A stretch of 64,000 bases of DNA from assembly GCF_947502895.1 (NCBI RefSeq), contig NZ_CANNBM010000003.1, forward strand, positions 363,982 to 427,981. Direction: 5' to 3'. The notes beneath the pieces are model-generated. The model was given only the letters and a program-made list of their open reading frames with translations. It had not been told where the DNA came from and did not search any database. Shown one piece after another: positions 41,628 through 52,448 of the stretch; the first letter of the stretch is position 1; the number at the start of each line of letters is the position of its first letter. The stretch is from an uncultured Sulfitobacter sp. Lineage in GTDB: Bacteria; Pseudomonadota; Alphaproteobacteria; Rhodobacterales; Rhodobacteraceae. Position numbers and translations under genes: made by a program.

Positions 41628-42238
41628 CAACCGCCTCTGATCGCCCCTATCGTATGTCATTTACAACTGGCGGGCTTTTCCTGAACGAAAGTGTCGAAGT
41701 GGCTCGGCTGCACCGTGATGGTGAAACCTGGAGTGACACCGGAAAGCGCGCATTGGAACAAGGCACTACCACACTGCCAAAATCAGCATCGAACAGCAGG
41801 TCATTGCGCGAGATTACCAACCGTCTGCGAACTCTGACTGAGGAAGAACGTCGTTTTCTTTGTGAGCATGCCGACAGAACGGATCAACAGGCGCTTCTAT
41901 GGCTGGCAGCCTGCCGTGCATATCGCTTCGTCGGGGAGTTCGCTCAAGACGTCGTGCGCGATCGATACCTATCCTATCAATTGGAACTTCCTTTATCGGC
42001 CTTTGATATAGCATTGGAAAACAAGGCGGAGTGGGATGATGGTATCGCCAGTCTCAGCAGATCCACTCGAAGCAAACTTCGGCAAATACTCTTTCGTATC
42101 ATGCGTGAGGCGGGCATCTTATCCCAAGATAATCGCATTCAGGCCTCAATTCTGTCCACTCAACTGAAGCAAATAATCAATGACAACAATCCTGGTGAAC
42201 TGGCGTATTTTCCCAGCACTTCGGTTGACGGAGCATAA
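41624..42238 (+). CDS. brxA: BREX protein BrxA (DUF1819)
   Basis: A 204-residue protein. YRMSFTTGGLFLNESVEVARLH at the start and SRSLREITNRLRTLTEEERRFL are the hallmark of DUF1819, the BrxA family, followed by a CRAYRFVGEFAQDVVRDRY segment. BrxA is a small DNA-binding protein of unclear role. It is the first intact gene of the BREX operon and overlaps the decayed regulator. Confidence 0.9.
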   Translation: MTTASDRPYRMSFTTGGLFLNESVEVARLHRDGETWSDTGKRALEQGTTTLPKSASNSRSLREITNRLRTLTEEERRFLCEHADRTDQQALLWLAACRAYRFVGEFAQDVVRDRYLSYQLELPLSAFDIALENKAEWDDGIASLSRSTRSKLRQILFRIMREAGILSQDNRIQASILSTQLKQIINDNNPGELAYFPSTSVDGA

Positions 42239-42241
42239 ATT

Positions 42242-42844
42242 TTGAAACTCGACTTTAGCCGCAAGGAACGTGCCGAGCACCTCTATCGCGTTATCACCAG
42301 CGAACGCTTTCTTACCAAGCAAGGTCTTGGAAACGAGGTCCCCTTCTTCATATGCCCGTTTCCGGCCGTTGAAGGTCTGTCCATGGTCGATGACCGGAAA
42401 GATCTGGTGTCTCGCGTGGGGCATTCGGGGGTCAGGGTTCTTGACCTCAACCTCTACGACATCGCGCTTGAAATCCTTGCAGAGCGCGACATTCTCGAAC
42501 AGATATTGGAAATCGAGGCTGACAGCGAGAAACCCGAAATCAAGGACCTCTTGCAGGGCGTGCTTGCCCCTGAAACGCATTTGGTTCCCAAGATCGGCGC
42601 TGCCATCTCAGCAACCCCGCACGATGTGATCTTTCTATCGGGTGTAGGCGAGGTCTATCCCTTCATCCGCTCCCATAACGTCCTGAACAATTTACAAAGT
42701 ACAGCGAAGGACGCACCTACAGTGCTGTTCTTCCCTGGGAATTACACTCATGCATTAGCGACCGGCGCGTCACTGGATCTATTTGGCATGCTCCATGACG
42801 ATAAATACTACCGCGCCTTCAATATCCTGAATTACGAGGTCTGA
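42242..42844 (+). CDS. brxB: BREX protein BrxB (DUF1788)
   Basis: A 200-residue DUF1788 protein. Recognised by VPFFICPFPAVEGLSMV near residue 30 and by the C-terminal VIFLSGVGEVYPFIRSHNVLNNL and VLFFPGNYTH. It starts with TTG at 42242, three bases after brxA. BrxB is required for BREX protection and methylation in characterised systems, with unknown activity. Confidence 0.92.
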   Translation: MKLDFSRKERAEHLYRVITSERFLTKQGLGNEVPFFICPFPAVEGLSMVDDRKDLVSRVGHSGVRVLDLNLYDIALEILAERDILEQILEIEADSEKPEIKDLLQGVLAPETHLVPKIGAAISATPHDVIFLSGVGEVYPFIRSHNVLNNLQSTAKDAPTVLFFPGNYTHALATGASLDLFGMLHDDKYYRAFNILNYEV

Positions 42845-42848
42845 CCCC

Positions 42849-45800
42849 ATGGCACAATTACTCAAAGACATTTTCGAGAAACCGGTCGACCGCGCGATTG
42901 ATGGTGTTATCAAAGCCGACGATGAAGCAAGCCTGCGCATCGAGTTGGACGAGTATGTTATCACCAGCGAGATCGGTCAGAAACTCGGTCAGTTCCTGGA
43001 AGCCTACAACAACTATGAAACCTCCAATGGTGTCTGGATCTCAGGATTTTTCGGGTCAGGTAAATCCCACCTGTTGAAAATGCTTGCCCTTCTGCTCGAG
43101 AACCGTGACGTCGGCGGCGCATCTGCCCATGAGATTTTCGGAGCGAAGCTGAAAGATGATCCGTTCTTGAGAGGCGCGCTGGACAAAGCTGTCTCGATCC
43201 CGTCGAAATCTATTCTGTTCAACATCGACCAGAAAGCGGATGTCATCTCAAAAACGGATGTCGATGCGCTACTATCTGTGTTCCAGAAAGTATTTGATGA
43301 ATCCTGCGGCTTCTATGGCAAGCAGCCGCATATCGCTCAGTTTGAACGAGATATGCATGGACGCGGGCAACTTGAGGCCTTCCGTACTGCATTCCAAGAG
43401 GCAGCAGGTAAGCCTTGGGAGCACGGTCGAGAACAGGCGCTCCTTGAGGCAAGGAACATCGCCACCGCATTCGCCGCGGCAACGGGCGGCGATGTAGCTG
43501 ACGCCAAGGATATTCTGACACAATACCGCAAGGATACGCGCGTCTCGATCGATGACTTTGCAAGCACCGTCAAAGACTGGATCGACGAGCAACCAAAAGG
43601 ATTCCGGCTAAATTTCTTTGTCGATGAGGTGGGCCAGTACATTGCCGACAACGTCAAGCTGATGACAAATCTGCAGACGGTTGCCGAGACCCTGAACACC
43701 CGTTGTAAGGGACAGGCGTGGATCATCGTGACCTCACAGCAGGACATGGAGGCCATCGTCGGCGACACCAAAGTTTTTCAGAGCCAAGATTTTTCGAAGA
43801 TCATGGCGCGGTTCTCCATCCGGATGCCGCTCGACTCTCAAAATGTCGCCGAAGTCATTCAGAAGCGCCTGCTGTCGAAGACCCCCGAAGCAGAGGTGAC
43901 ACTGGGCAGCTTACATGACCGCGAACAAAACAATCTGAAGACCCTGTTCGATTTTACAGATGGCTCAATCAAGCTGAAAAATTACACCGACCGGGAAAAC
44001 TTTATCGCCAGCTACCCCTTCCCACCTTACCAGTTCACCTTGTTCCAGATGGCAATCCGCTCGCTGTCCCAACATAACGCTTTTGAGGGCAAGCACAGTT
44101 CGGTTGGCGAACGCTCCATGCTTGGCGTTTTCCAAGAAGTCTCGAAAAAATTGATGAATGAGCCAGTCGGCGGACTGGGCACTTTTGATCTGATGTTCGA
44201 AGGCATTCGAACGGCTTTGAAATCGAATGTTCAGCAATCGATCCACCTGGCTGAACGGCAGATTCAGGATCTGGACGAATTCGCCGTCAGAGTTCTGAAA
44301 GCTCTCTTTCTTGTGAAATACGTTAAAGGTTTCAAACCGTCGGTCCGCAACATCTCAGTCCTTTTGCTCTCTGATCTTGCCGCAGACCAGACGGGACAAC
44401 GCCGCAAGATTGAGGAAGCCCTTAGTCTGCTGGAGCGTAATACGCTCATTCAGCGTAATGGGGAGGTTTATGAGTTTCTGACCGACGAGGAGAAGGACGT
44501 CGAAGCTGAGATCAAGTCGCTCGACATCGACCCATCGGAGCTCTCCAAGGAACTCGAAACACTGGCTTTCGATACCATTCTAAAGCTCAGAAAGCTAAAG
44601 CACGCCGCGACGAATAGCGAATATGCATTTACGCGCAAATTGGATGATCATTCACTTGGCCGGGAACACGAGCTGGCCATCAATATCATCTCGCCCTTCA
44701 GCGAAGACGCCGACAGCCCCGAGGCTGTGCGGATGAGGACTATGTCCCGCGAAGAATTGGCCGTTACATTGAAAGCTGACACGAACTTTGTTCGTGATCT
44801 GATCCTCTTCAAACAAACAGACAAATTCATCCGTCAGTCTCGGACCGGATCACCTCAACCTGGTCGTGACCGTATCATTGCCGAAAAAGGCGAACAGAAT
44901 GGCCGCCGCGCAAAGGATCTGGAACTCCGCCTACGCCGTCTTATGGGCGAGGCAAGGATGTTCGTGCGCGGAAACGAGCTCGAAATCGGAGGCGAGGACG
45001 CTCAGGATCGCATCACGAAGGCATTTCAGACGCTTGTCGACAAAGTCTACACCAACTTGCCTATGCTGCGCGGCGTCAGCTATTCCGAGGCAGATATCAA
45101 TAAATCAGTGCAACCGGAAAGCAGCCTTTTCGGTTCAGGAGGAACCGGGCTCGGTGAAGCCGAACAAGATGTCCTTAGCTTCATCAACGGTCAGGCACGC
45201 AACGGGGTGAAAGTCTCGGTCAAGTATCTGGTCGAAAAGTTCACGACCAAGCCGTATGGCTGGCCGACAGTTGCAGTGCTTTGCCTTGCGGGGAGCCTTT
45301 CCGCCAAGGGTAAAGTTGAAGCCCGCGTAGACAGCACCTCGACCGAAGGGCCGGATCTGGCAAAGGCCCTGAACAACAGTCATGCCTTGGCGAACATTCT
45401 ACTCACACCGCAACAGGAATTCTCTGCCGCTGATATCCGCAGATCGAAAGAGCTCTATCAAGAGCTGTTCTCTCGGCCTGCGTCTGGAAGTGATGCCCGT
45501 AGCCTTGGCGTAGAATGGCTTGAAAGCGTCACGGAGCTGGAGGCTGAGGTCGACGACCTGACCCGTCAGGCGCGCGACTACCCCTTCCTTGAAGCGCTGG
45601 TGCCATTCCGTGACCAGTTGCGCAGCATGAAGGCCAAGGTAGCCCCCTGGTTCATTACAGACGCGCCGCGGCACGAGGATGACTGGCTGAACCCAAAAGA
45701 GGACATCCTCGACAAGATGAAATCCTTCATGGGCGGTGCGCAGCGCGGTATCTATGATGAGGCGCGCAACACCATCACCCAGCAGCAGGCCAATATCGAA

Positions 45801-46376
45801 TACGTTGATCCGCAAGCCGGTCAACAGATCCGCGATGTACTCGCCGATCCCGCGTGTCACCAAGGCAATGCCATTCAGGACCTCAAGTCCGCGCTCTACG
45901 ATCTGAAGGAGAAGATCGACCTCAAGGTGCTCGAAGAGCGTAAGGGCGTTATTGCCGCGGTTGATGAGGTTGCTGCCAAAGTGACCCAGATGCCCGAGTT
46001 CCAAGGGCTCGAAGCTGACAAGCAGACTCGCATCACCGGACGCCTGGACCACCAAAAAGCCGGCATCGACACCATCACCATGATCGCAGTACTGCAGAAC
46101 AAGGCAAACCATGCGCACAGCACTCTGCTCGGGGAACTGATCGCCGAGGTGGACCGTCTTGCACGCCCGCCGCAGGAGCCCTTCAAACCCGCACCCGGCG
46201 TGAACGATCCCCCTGCCCCCGCGCCGCAGGCTCCGACATACATCAACGCCGCGCAGATCAAGGTGCCGTTCACCAAGGCCTACCTGTCTGACGATGCGGA
46301 CGTTGCCGACTACCTCGAAGAATTCAAAAAGACCCTGCTGGCCGAGATCCACGCGGGCAAGAAAGTGATCGTCTGA
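42849..46376 (+). CDS. brxC: BREX ATPase BrxC
   Basis: A 1175-residue P-loop protein. Walker A is GFFGSGKSHLLKML (residues 66-79), and the likely Walker B is LNFFVDEVGQYIADN (near 255). The start KDIFEKPVDRAIDGVIKADD is the BrxC/PglY-type N-terminus. The remainder is largely helical with coiled-coil stretches and ends in a proline-rich linker and KVPFTKAYLSDDADVADYLE. BrxC probably powers or scaffolds the complex. Length is typical of type I BREX. Confidence 0.95.
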   Translation: MAQLLKDIFEKPVDRAIDGVIKADDEASLRIELDEYVITSEIGQKLGQFLEAYNNYETSNGVWISGFFGSGKSHLLKMLALLLENRDVGGASAHEIFGAKLKDDPFLRGALDKAVSIPSKSILFNIDQKADVISKTDVDALLSVFQKVFDESCGFYGKQPHIAQFERDMHGRGQLEAFRTAFQEAAGKPWEHGREQALLEARNIATAFAAATGGDVADAKDILTQYRKDTRVSIDDFASTVKDWIDEQPKGFRLNFFVDEVGQYIADNVKLMTNLQTVAETLNTRCKGQAWIIVTSQQDMEAIVGDTKVFQSQDFSKIMARFSIRMPLDSQNVAEVIQKRLLSKTPEAEVTLGSLHDREQNNLKTLFDFTDGSIKLKNYTDRENFIASYPFPPYQFTLFQMAIRSLSQHNAFEGKHSSVGERSMLGVFQEVSKKLMNEPVGGLGTFDLMFEGIRTALKSNVQQSIHLAERQIQDLDEFAVRVLKALFLVKYVKGFKPSVRNISVLLLSDLAADQTGQRRKIEEALSLLERNTLIQRNGEVYEFLTDEEKDVEAEIKSLDIDPSELSKELETLAFDTILKLRKLKHAATNSEYAFTRKLDDHSLGREHELAINIISPFSEDADSPEAVRMRTMSREELAVTLKADTNFVRDLILFKQTDKFIRQSRTGSPQPGRDRIIAEKGEQNGRRAKDLELRLRRLMGEARMFVRGNELEIGGEDAQDRITKAFQTLVDKVYTNLPMLRGVSYSEADINKSVQPESSLFGSGGTGLGEAEQDVLSFINGQARNGVKVSVKYLVEKFTTKPYGWPTVAVLCLAGSLSAKGKVEARVDSTSTEGPDLAKALNNSHALANILLTPQQEFSAADIRRSKELYQELFSRPASGSDARSLGVEWLESVTELEAEVDDLTRQARDYPFLEALVPFRDQLRSMKAKVAPWFITDAPRHEDDWLNPKEDILDKMKSFMGGAQRGIYDEARNTITQQQANIEYVDPQAGQQIRDVLADPACHQGNAIQDLKSALYDLKEKIDLKVLEERKGVIAAVDEVAAKVTQMPEFQGLEADKQTRITGRLDHQKAGIDTITMIAVLQNKANHAHSTLLGELIAEVDRLARPPQEPFKPAPGVNDPPAPAPQAPTYINAAQIKVPFTKAYLSDDADVADYLEEFKKTLLAEIHAGKKVIV

Positions 46377-46377
46377 C

Positions 46378-49300
46378 ATGGACACCAACGCTCTCAAAAA
46401 ATTCGCCCAAGGCGCTCGTAACCTTTTGATAGATCAGGTTACGGCCAAGCTTGACCTTGTGGTGGCCGAAGGGTCCCCTGTCCGCCGCGAAAATCCGCAA
46501 GCTGTGAAAGACCTTGAAAAAGCCATCAACCGCGACAGCCGCAAACAGGTCATCGAGGCCACCGCCTACACTTGGTTCAACCGGTTCACCGCCCTGCGCT
46601 TTATGGATGCCAACGGCTACACTCAGGTGCGGGTCGTGTCCCCTGCTGACGGTCAAACCCGGCCTGAGATCCTGTCAGAGGCGATGGCGGGCAACCTACC
46701 GGATGGCGCTCCTGCCACTATCGCGGCCCTGCTCGACGGGCGCACGCCCTCCAATGATCCGCAGGCAGAGGCGTACCGTGCGCTGCTGGTCCATACCTGC
46801 AACCAATGGCACGGGCCGATGCCGTTTCTGTTCGAACAGATCGACGACTACACCGAACTACTGATGCCCGAGGATCTGCTGTCGCAGACCTCCATCCTGT
46901 CTGAGTTGCGCAAGGTCATGACCGAGGACGCCTGTCAGGATGTCGAGATCATCGGTTGGCTCTACCAGTTCTATATCTCGGAGAAAAAGGATCAGGTCTT
47001 TGCGGGTCTGAAGAAGAACCAGAAGATCACGGCCGAGAACATCCCCGCCGCGACGCAGCTGTTCACCCCGCACTGGATCGTCCGCTATCTGGTCGAGAAC
47101 TCGCTGGGGCGGCTCTGGCTGCTGAACCGGCCGCAAAGCCGTCTGGCCGAACGGATGGACTACTACATCGCGCCGGAAGAGCCCGAGACGGATTTCCTGC
47201 GCATCACCAAGCCGGAAGACATCCGCATCTGCGATCCCGCCGCCGGGTCGGGGCACATGCTGACCTATGCCTTTGACCTGCTCTACGCCATCTACGAGGA
47301 AGAGGGATATGACGCGACCGAGATCCCCGCGCTGATCCTGACGCACAACCTGACGGGGGTAGAGATTGACGACCGCGCGGGCGCGCTGGCCGCCTTTGCG
47401 CTGGCGATGAAGGCGGCGGCCAAGCTGGGGCGGCGGCGGTTTTTGCGGATGGAGGCAAAGCCCGACATCTGCGTGTTGCAAAACGTGACCTTTACAGAGG
47501 CCGAGATGCAGGACGTGGCCGCCGTGGTGGGCAAGGATCTGTTCACGGATGAGCTGCGTGAGACGCTGGGGCAGTTCGAGCATGCCAAGAACTTCGGCTC
47601 GCTGATCGTGCCGAAGCTACGCGATCCGGCAGAGGCGCTGCGGGTGGTGGAGGCACGGGACTTCGGCGGGGACCTGCTGCTGAAGGAGGTGCAAGAGCGC
47701 GTCGTCGCCGTGTTGCGCATGGCCGAGGCGCTGTCGCCGAAGTATCATGTGGTGGTGGCTAACCCGCCGTATATGGGCAGCGGGGGGATGAATGGGGCTT
47801 TAGCAAGTTGGGTCAAGAAGCATTATGCGGACAGCCGAACGGATCTATATTCCATGTTTATGGTTCGATGCTTAAATTTAACTACTACTTGCGGCTATGT
47901 AGGCATGATCAACCTACCTTCATGGCTATTTCTCTCTTCATTCGAGAAGCTTCGCTTCAAAATAACAGATAGTTGTTCGTTCGAATCTCTTCTCCATATG
48001 GGGCGGGGAATATTTGGCATTGATTGGGGATCAGTGGCATTCGTCTTGAACAAAGCAAACAGACCAGAGAAAAATGGGAGCTTCTTTAGGCTCCACAAAA
48101 GAAATTTTCAGCACCTACACCCAAGCGATATCAGCGCGATCTTCTTAAATGCAAAAAAAGATAGTTCATACAAGTATGACTTCGACGAATACAGAGATCG
48201 CGATGGAGTTACCGACATCTCAGATATCTCTAACGAAAATGGATCGAGAATTTCCTTCAGGTCAACAATCGCCAACATTAAGCGTATCCCAGGTCGCCCA
48301 ATTGCTTTTTGGGCAAGTGAAGAGGTTCTGAACTCATTTGAAAATGACGCGCCACTTGCTTCGATCGCGGTCCCCAAAGTGGGGATGCAAACGGGTCGAA
48401 ATGATGACTATATCCGCGAGTGGTTTGAGGTGGGTCATATGGCTATTGGATTTGGCTTCAAGTCGGCACAAGAAGCTGAGAGCAGCCAGCTGAGGTGGTT
48501 CCCCTGTAACAAAGGTGGCCCATTTCGACGCTGGTATGGAAACAATAGTGTTGTTGTTGACTGGCAATTCGATGGAACAAGAATAAAGTCTGAATCAGGC
48601 TCTGTAATCAGGAACCCGAATTACTACTTCAAGGAAGGAATGACTTGGTCTACGGTAAGTAGCACAAAGCTCTCTATGCGCTTTGCAGAGGCTGGAAGTA
48701 TGTTCGAGACTAAAGGATCGATGTGCTTTCAGGTAGCAGATATTCCTATAAAATATCCTTTGGCGCTTATGAATTCGAAGGTTGTAGAGAACCTTTTGAC
48801 TTTCGTTGCCCCGACAATCGACTTTCATGAGGGACCGGTGGGAAAAATACCGGTAAGAGAACTTTCGAATAAGGATGCTGTAGTCCAGAATAGTGAACAA
48901 GCTATCGGTTTGCATCGTTCCGACTGGGACGCCTACGAAACCTCATGGGATTTCACCACGCTCCCGCTGCTCCAACCCGATCATGGTGCCGAGACACTGG
49001 AGGGCACCTACACCACCCTCCGCACCCATTGGCAGGGCATGACAGACGAGATGCTTACGTTGGAGGAAGAGAACAACCGCATCTTCATCAACGCTTACGG
49101 CTTGCAAGACGAGCTGACCCCCGAGGTACCGCTGAACGAGATCACCCTCACCTGCAACCCCGCCTATCGCTATGGCATCAAGAACGACGCCGCAGCGAAC
49201 GAGACCCGCCTGCGCGCCGATACAATGGCCGAGTTCCTCTCCTACGCCGTGGGCTGCATGTTCGGGCGCTACAGCCTCGACGCCCCCGGCCTGATCCTCG

Positions 49301-49938
49301 CCAATCAGGGCGAGACGCTGGACGACTACCTCGCCCGCGTCCCCGAGCCGACCTTCATGCCGGACGAAGACAACGTCATCCCCGTGCTCGACGCCGACTG
49401 GTTTCCCGACGACATTACCGACCGCTTCCGCCTGTTCCTGCGCACCACCTTCGGCGAGGCGCATTTCCGCGAGAACCTGCGCTATATCGAGGATGCGCTT
49501 GGTAAGGACATCCGCAAATACTTCACCAAGGATTTCTACGCCGACCACGTGAAGCGCTACAAAAAACGCCCGATCTACTGGATGTTCTCCAGCCCCAAGG
49601 GCACGTTCAACGCGCTGATCTACATGCACCGCTATCAAAGCGACACGGTGTCGGTTCTGCTCAACGAATACCTGCGCGAATTCATCAGCAAGCTGGAAGG
49701 TGAGCGCGCCCGCCTCGACAAGCTGTCGGATGACGCGACCGCCACCCAAGCGCAACGCACTAAGGCGATCAAGGACGCCAGCATAGTAGCCAAGCAGATC
49801 GACGAGCTGAACGAATGGGAACGCGAAGTGATCTTCCCCCTCGCCCAGCAGAAGATCGAGATCGACCTCGATGACGGAGTAAAGGTGAACTACCCGCTGT
49901 TCGGCACCGCGTTGAAAAAGATCGTGGGGCTTAGCTGA
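46378..49938 (+). CDS. pglX: BREX adenine-specific DNA methyltransferase PglX
   Basis: A 1186-residue methyltransferase that marks host DNA and determines the target site. The SAM motif DPAAGSGHMLTYAFD begins near residue 286 and the catalytic NPPY lies at about residue 462 (VVVANPPYMGSGGMN). The stretch coded by about 47.8-48.93 kb, after NPPY, is markedly poorer in GC than both flanks: 60-base samples at 47881 and 48181 have 26 G+C each, against 41 at 47401 and 42 at 49261. That block should hold the target recognition domain and looks recently exchanged. The stop overlaps pglZ (TGATG). Confidence 0.95.
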   Translation: MDTNALKKFAQGARNLLIDQVTAKLDLVVAEGSPVRRENPQAVKDLEKAINRDSRKQVIEATAYTWFNRFTALRFMDANGYTQVRVVSPADGQTRPEILSEAMAGNLPDGAPATIAALLDGRTPSNDPQAEAYRALLVHTCNQWHGPMPFLFEQIDDYTELLMPEDLLSQTSILSELRKVMTEDACQDVEIIGWLYQFYISEKKDQVFAGLKKNQKITAENIPAATQLFTPHWIVRYLVENSLGRLWLLNRPQSRLAERMDYYIAPEEPETDFLRITKPEDIRICDPAAGSGHMLTYAFDLLYAIYEEEGYDATEIPALILTHNLTGVEIDDRAGALAAFALAMKAAAKLGRRRFLRMEAKPDICVLQNVTFTEAEMQDVAAVVGKDLFTDELRETLGQFEHAKNFGSLIVPKLRDPAEALRVVEARDFGGDLLLKEVQERVVAVLRMAEALSPKYHVVVANPPYMGSGGMNGALASWVKKHYADSRTDLYSMFMVRCLNLTTTCGYVGMINLPSWLFLSSFEKLRFKITDSCSFESLLHMGRGIFGIDWGSVAFVLNKANRPEKNGSFFRLHKRNFQHLHPSDISAIFLNAKKDSSYKYDFDEYRDRDGVTDISDISNENGSRISFRSTIANIKRIPGRPIAFWASEEVLNSFENDAPLASIAVPKVGMQTGRNDDYIREWFEVGHMAIGFGFKSAQEAESSQLRWFPCNKGGPFRRWYGNNSVVVDWQFDGTRIKSESGSVIRNPNYYFKEGMTWSTVSSTKLSMRFAEAGSMFETKGSMCFQVADIPIKYPLALMNSKVVENLLTFVAPTIDFHEGPVGKIPVRELSNKDAVVQNSEQAIGLHRSDWDAYETSWDFTTLPLLQPDHGAETLEGTYTTLRTHWQGMTDEMLTLEEENNRIFINAYGLQDELTPEVPLNEITLTCNPAYRYGIKNDAAANETRLRADTMAEFLSYAVGCMFGRYSLDAPGLILANQGETLDDYLARVPEPTFMPDEDNVIPVLDADWFPDDITDRFRLFLRTTFGEAHFRENLRYIEDALGKDIRKYFTKDFYADHVKRYKKRPIYWMFSSPKGTFNALIYMHRYQSDTVSVLLNEYLREFISKLEGERARLDKLSDDATATQAQRTKAIKDASIVAKQIDELNEWEREVIFPLAQQKIEIDLDDGVKVNYPLFGTALKKIVGLS

Positions 49939-52439
49939 TGTCGGACCGGATAACCGCCGGACTGGCGCGCCTGTTCGAAGAGCACCGCATCGTATTCTGG
50001 TACGACACCGCACACGACATGCGCGGTGCCTATGAAGCCATGGAACTGGACGGCGTCGAAAAACTCGAGATCGCCAACAACGAGTTTGGGCTGAAATACC
50101 GGATGCTGCGGCAAGAGCCTGCGCAGAAGTTCCTGGTGTTCAAGGACGGGCCGGAGCCAGAAATGACCGATAACTGGCTGCTGGATCTGCAGATTGCCAC
50201 CGCGGTCTTCAGAGCCGATCAGGCGGCTATTTGGCTGGCAGAGCTTGGCCTACCCAGCAAATACGAGGCCGCAGTGCGCGACCACAAAGAGTTTTACGTA
50301 TCCGGCAAGAGGATGGCGCGCCTGAAAGAGCTGGAAGCAGAGCGACCCTCGGATTCCGTCGCTGCCGTACAGCGCAAAATGCTGGCGGTTTGCGCCGATG
50401 CAGATGGCGCGCTGGACACGGTGATTGAGACGCTGCTCGGCCAACTCGCCGAGGGTCGAGACGACGCGCTACGCCTCATGGACCGCGCGGGCCTGAGTGA
50501 GTTCTTCTGGAAGCAAGTAGCGAATGCCTACGGCTACGTCACGGACGAGCCGGATTTCGAAGACTTCGCCATCACGCTGTTCCAGTCATGTTACTGTCGA
50601 GCCCTTGGGGAAGACGGCAAGCTGAACAGTGAAGCGTTGTTGGTTTATCGCCGCTGGAAGAACAACCGTCTGGGCGCGGAACCCTTCGAGACATTGAGCC
50701 AGAAATATCAAGATATCCTGCGCATCGCTGAGGATCTGCGCGAGCGCGACATCAAGGCCCTGCGCACCATCGACCACTTCGAAGAAATTGATAGGCAAAT
50801 CATCCGGCTGCTGGTGGCCGAGATGTCCAGCCAGACCGTTACCTCTGCCGAGGTGCTGAAAACCGTCCGAGAACGGCGGCAGAGCCACTGGTACGCAATC
50901 TACCGCGACGTCTACGAGGCGATCGGCTACGCGACCGAGTTTCAGCAAGCTCTTTCCGAGGCGACGCTTGGGATGACGTCAGCAGCGGAGGGCGTGAAGC
51001 GATATGTTACGACATGGTTCAAGATCGATCAGCTCTATCGCAAGTTCATCTACCACATGCAGAAAAGTGGACAGGCTTCCTTGCTGGGAGCCCTTTTTGA
51101 AAGCGTAGAAAACCGTTACACTACAAACTTCCTCCAGACAGTGAACGATGCATGGCAGGATCAGATTGCCAAGATGACGGATTGGGCAGTGCCCGGCTAC
51201 CCGAAGCAATCGGACTTCTACCTTGATCAAGCTGCCGAATTCCGTCGTCGTGATCAGAAGATTGTCGTCGTCATTTCGGACGCACTACGCTTTGAAGTGG
51301 CCGAGGAATGCCTGCGGGAGATCCGCAAACTTAACCGTTTTGACGCCGATCTGAAACCAATGCTCAGTTCTCTGCCGAGTTACACGCAGCTGGGAATGGC
51401 CGCTCTCCTGCCGAACAAAGACATGACCCTATCTGGCGACGGTGCGGTGTCTTCCTTCGGGGATCCGACACAAGGTACGAAGAACCGAGAAAAAATCCTG
51501 GGTAAAGGACGCGATGGTGATCGTGCAAAGGCCATGAAGGCTGACGAATTTATGGCGATGAAAGCTGATGAGGGTAAGGCCCTCTTCCGCGACAATGATA
51601 TCCTCTATTTGTATCACGACCGGATCGATAAGGTTGGCCATGACCTCGCTTCAGAAACACGCGCGACTGAAGCAGCCGAAGATGCCATTCAAGACCTCAC
51701 GAAGCTTGTCCGCAAGCTGACTACCGCAAATTTTTCGAACATACTGATCACGGCTGATCATGGATTTCTATACCAGCATCGATCCCTTGAAGAAACCGAT
51801 TATTCTGTTGCCGATCCCATGGCTTCCGAAATTCTACACCGAGATCGACGTTTCTTACTCGGTCGAGGATTTAACGAAACACCCGGCATGAAGAAGTTCA
51901 CTTCATCACAACTCAGTCTGGCTGGCGATCTGGATGTGTTGATCCCAAACTCAATCAACAGAATTCGCAAGAAAGGATCCGCCAGCCGTTTTGTCCACGG
52001 CGGAGCAACGCTTCAAGAAGTTGTTATTCCCGTGCTGCGCGTTGGAAAACGCCGCGAGGCAGATATTGGTAAAGTCGAAGTCCAGATCATTGCACCAAGC
52101 CGCAGCCTGATCTCCTCCGGCCAGACATCCGTTGCACTCTATCAGGCACAGTCGGTTTCAGAAAAGCAACAGCAGCGCGATCTGTTGGCCGGGATATACG
52201 CCCAGGATGGGACGTTGATTTCCGACGAACACCAGCTGACCTTTGACTTCATTTCGCAAAACCCGCGCGAACGGGAATTCCCCGTCACTTTCCTGCTCTC
52301 GCGTGAGGCTGACCGCTTCAATAATCAGGATGTCTTCCTCAAACTACGAGAACGCATCGGCAAAACCAGCCACTTTGAAGAGTATGCAAGCCACCCTTTT
52401 CAGCTGCGCCGCGGCATCTCAACCGATTTCGATTTTTAA
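49938..52439 (+). CDS. pglZ: BREX alkaline-phosphatase-superfamily protein PglZ
   Basis: An 833-residue protein. The PglZ domain begins with KIVVVISDALRFEVAEECLRE (near residue 440), with the metal-binding Asp, and contains ILYLYHDRIDKVGHD and ILITADHGFLYQH, the second metal site. The N-terminal part (IVFWYDTAHDMRG) is the usual PglZ N-domain. It is essential in known BREX systems, though its substrate is unknown. It lies nine bases before brxL. Confidence 0.95.
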   Translation: MSDRITAGLARLFEEHRIVFWYDTAHDMRGAYEAMELDGVEKLEIANNEFGLKYRMLRQEPAQKFLVFKDGPEPEMTDNWLLDLQIATAVFRADQAAIWLAELGLPSKYEAAVRDHKEFYVSGKRMARLKELEAERPSDSVAAVQRKMLAVCADADGALDTVIETLLGQLAEGRDDALRLMDRAGLSEFFWKQVANAYGYVTDEPDFEDFAITLFQSCYCRALGEDGKLNSEALLVYRRWKNNRLGAEPFETLSQKYQDILRIAEDLRERDIKALRTIDHFEEIDRQIIRLLVAEMSSQTVTSAEVLKTVRERRQSHWYAIYRDVYEAIGYATEFQQALSEATLGMTSAAEGVKRYVTTWFKIDQLYRKFIYHMQKSGQASLLGALFESVENRYTTNFLQTVNDAWQDQIAKMTDWAVPGYPKQSDFYLDQAAEFRRRDQKIVVVISDALRFEVAEECLREIRKLNRFDADLKPMLSSLPSYTQLGMAALLPNKDMTLSGDGAVSSFGDPTQGTKNREKILGKGRDGDRAKAMKADEFMAMKADEGKALFRDNDILYLYHDRIDKVGHDLASETRATEAAEDAIQDLTKLVRKLTTANFSNILITADHGFLYQHRSLEETDYSVADPMASEILHRDRRFLLGRGFNETPGMKKFTSSQLSLAGDLDVLIPNSINRIRKKGSASRFVHGGATLQEVVIPVLRVGKRREADIGKVEVQIIAPSRSLISSGQTSVALYQAQSVSEKQQQRDLLAGIYAQDGTLISDEHQLTFDFISQNPREREFPVTFLLSREADRFNNQDVFLKLRERIGKTSHFEEYASHPFQLRRGISTDFDF

Positions 52440-52448
52440 GGAGCAGTC

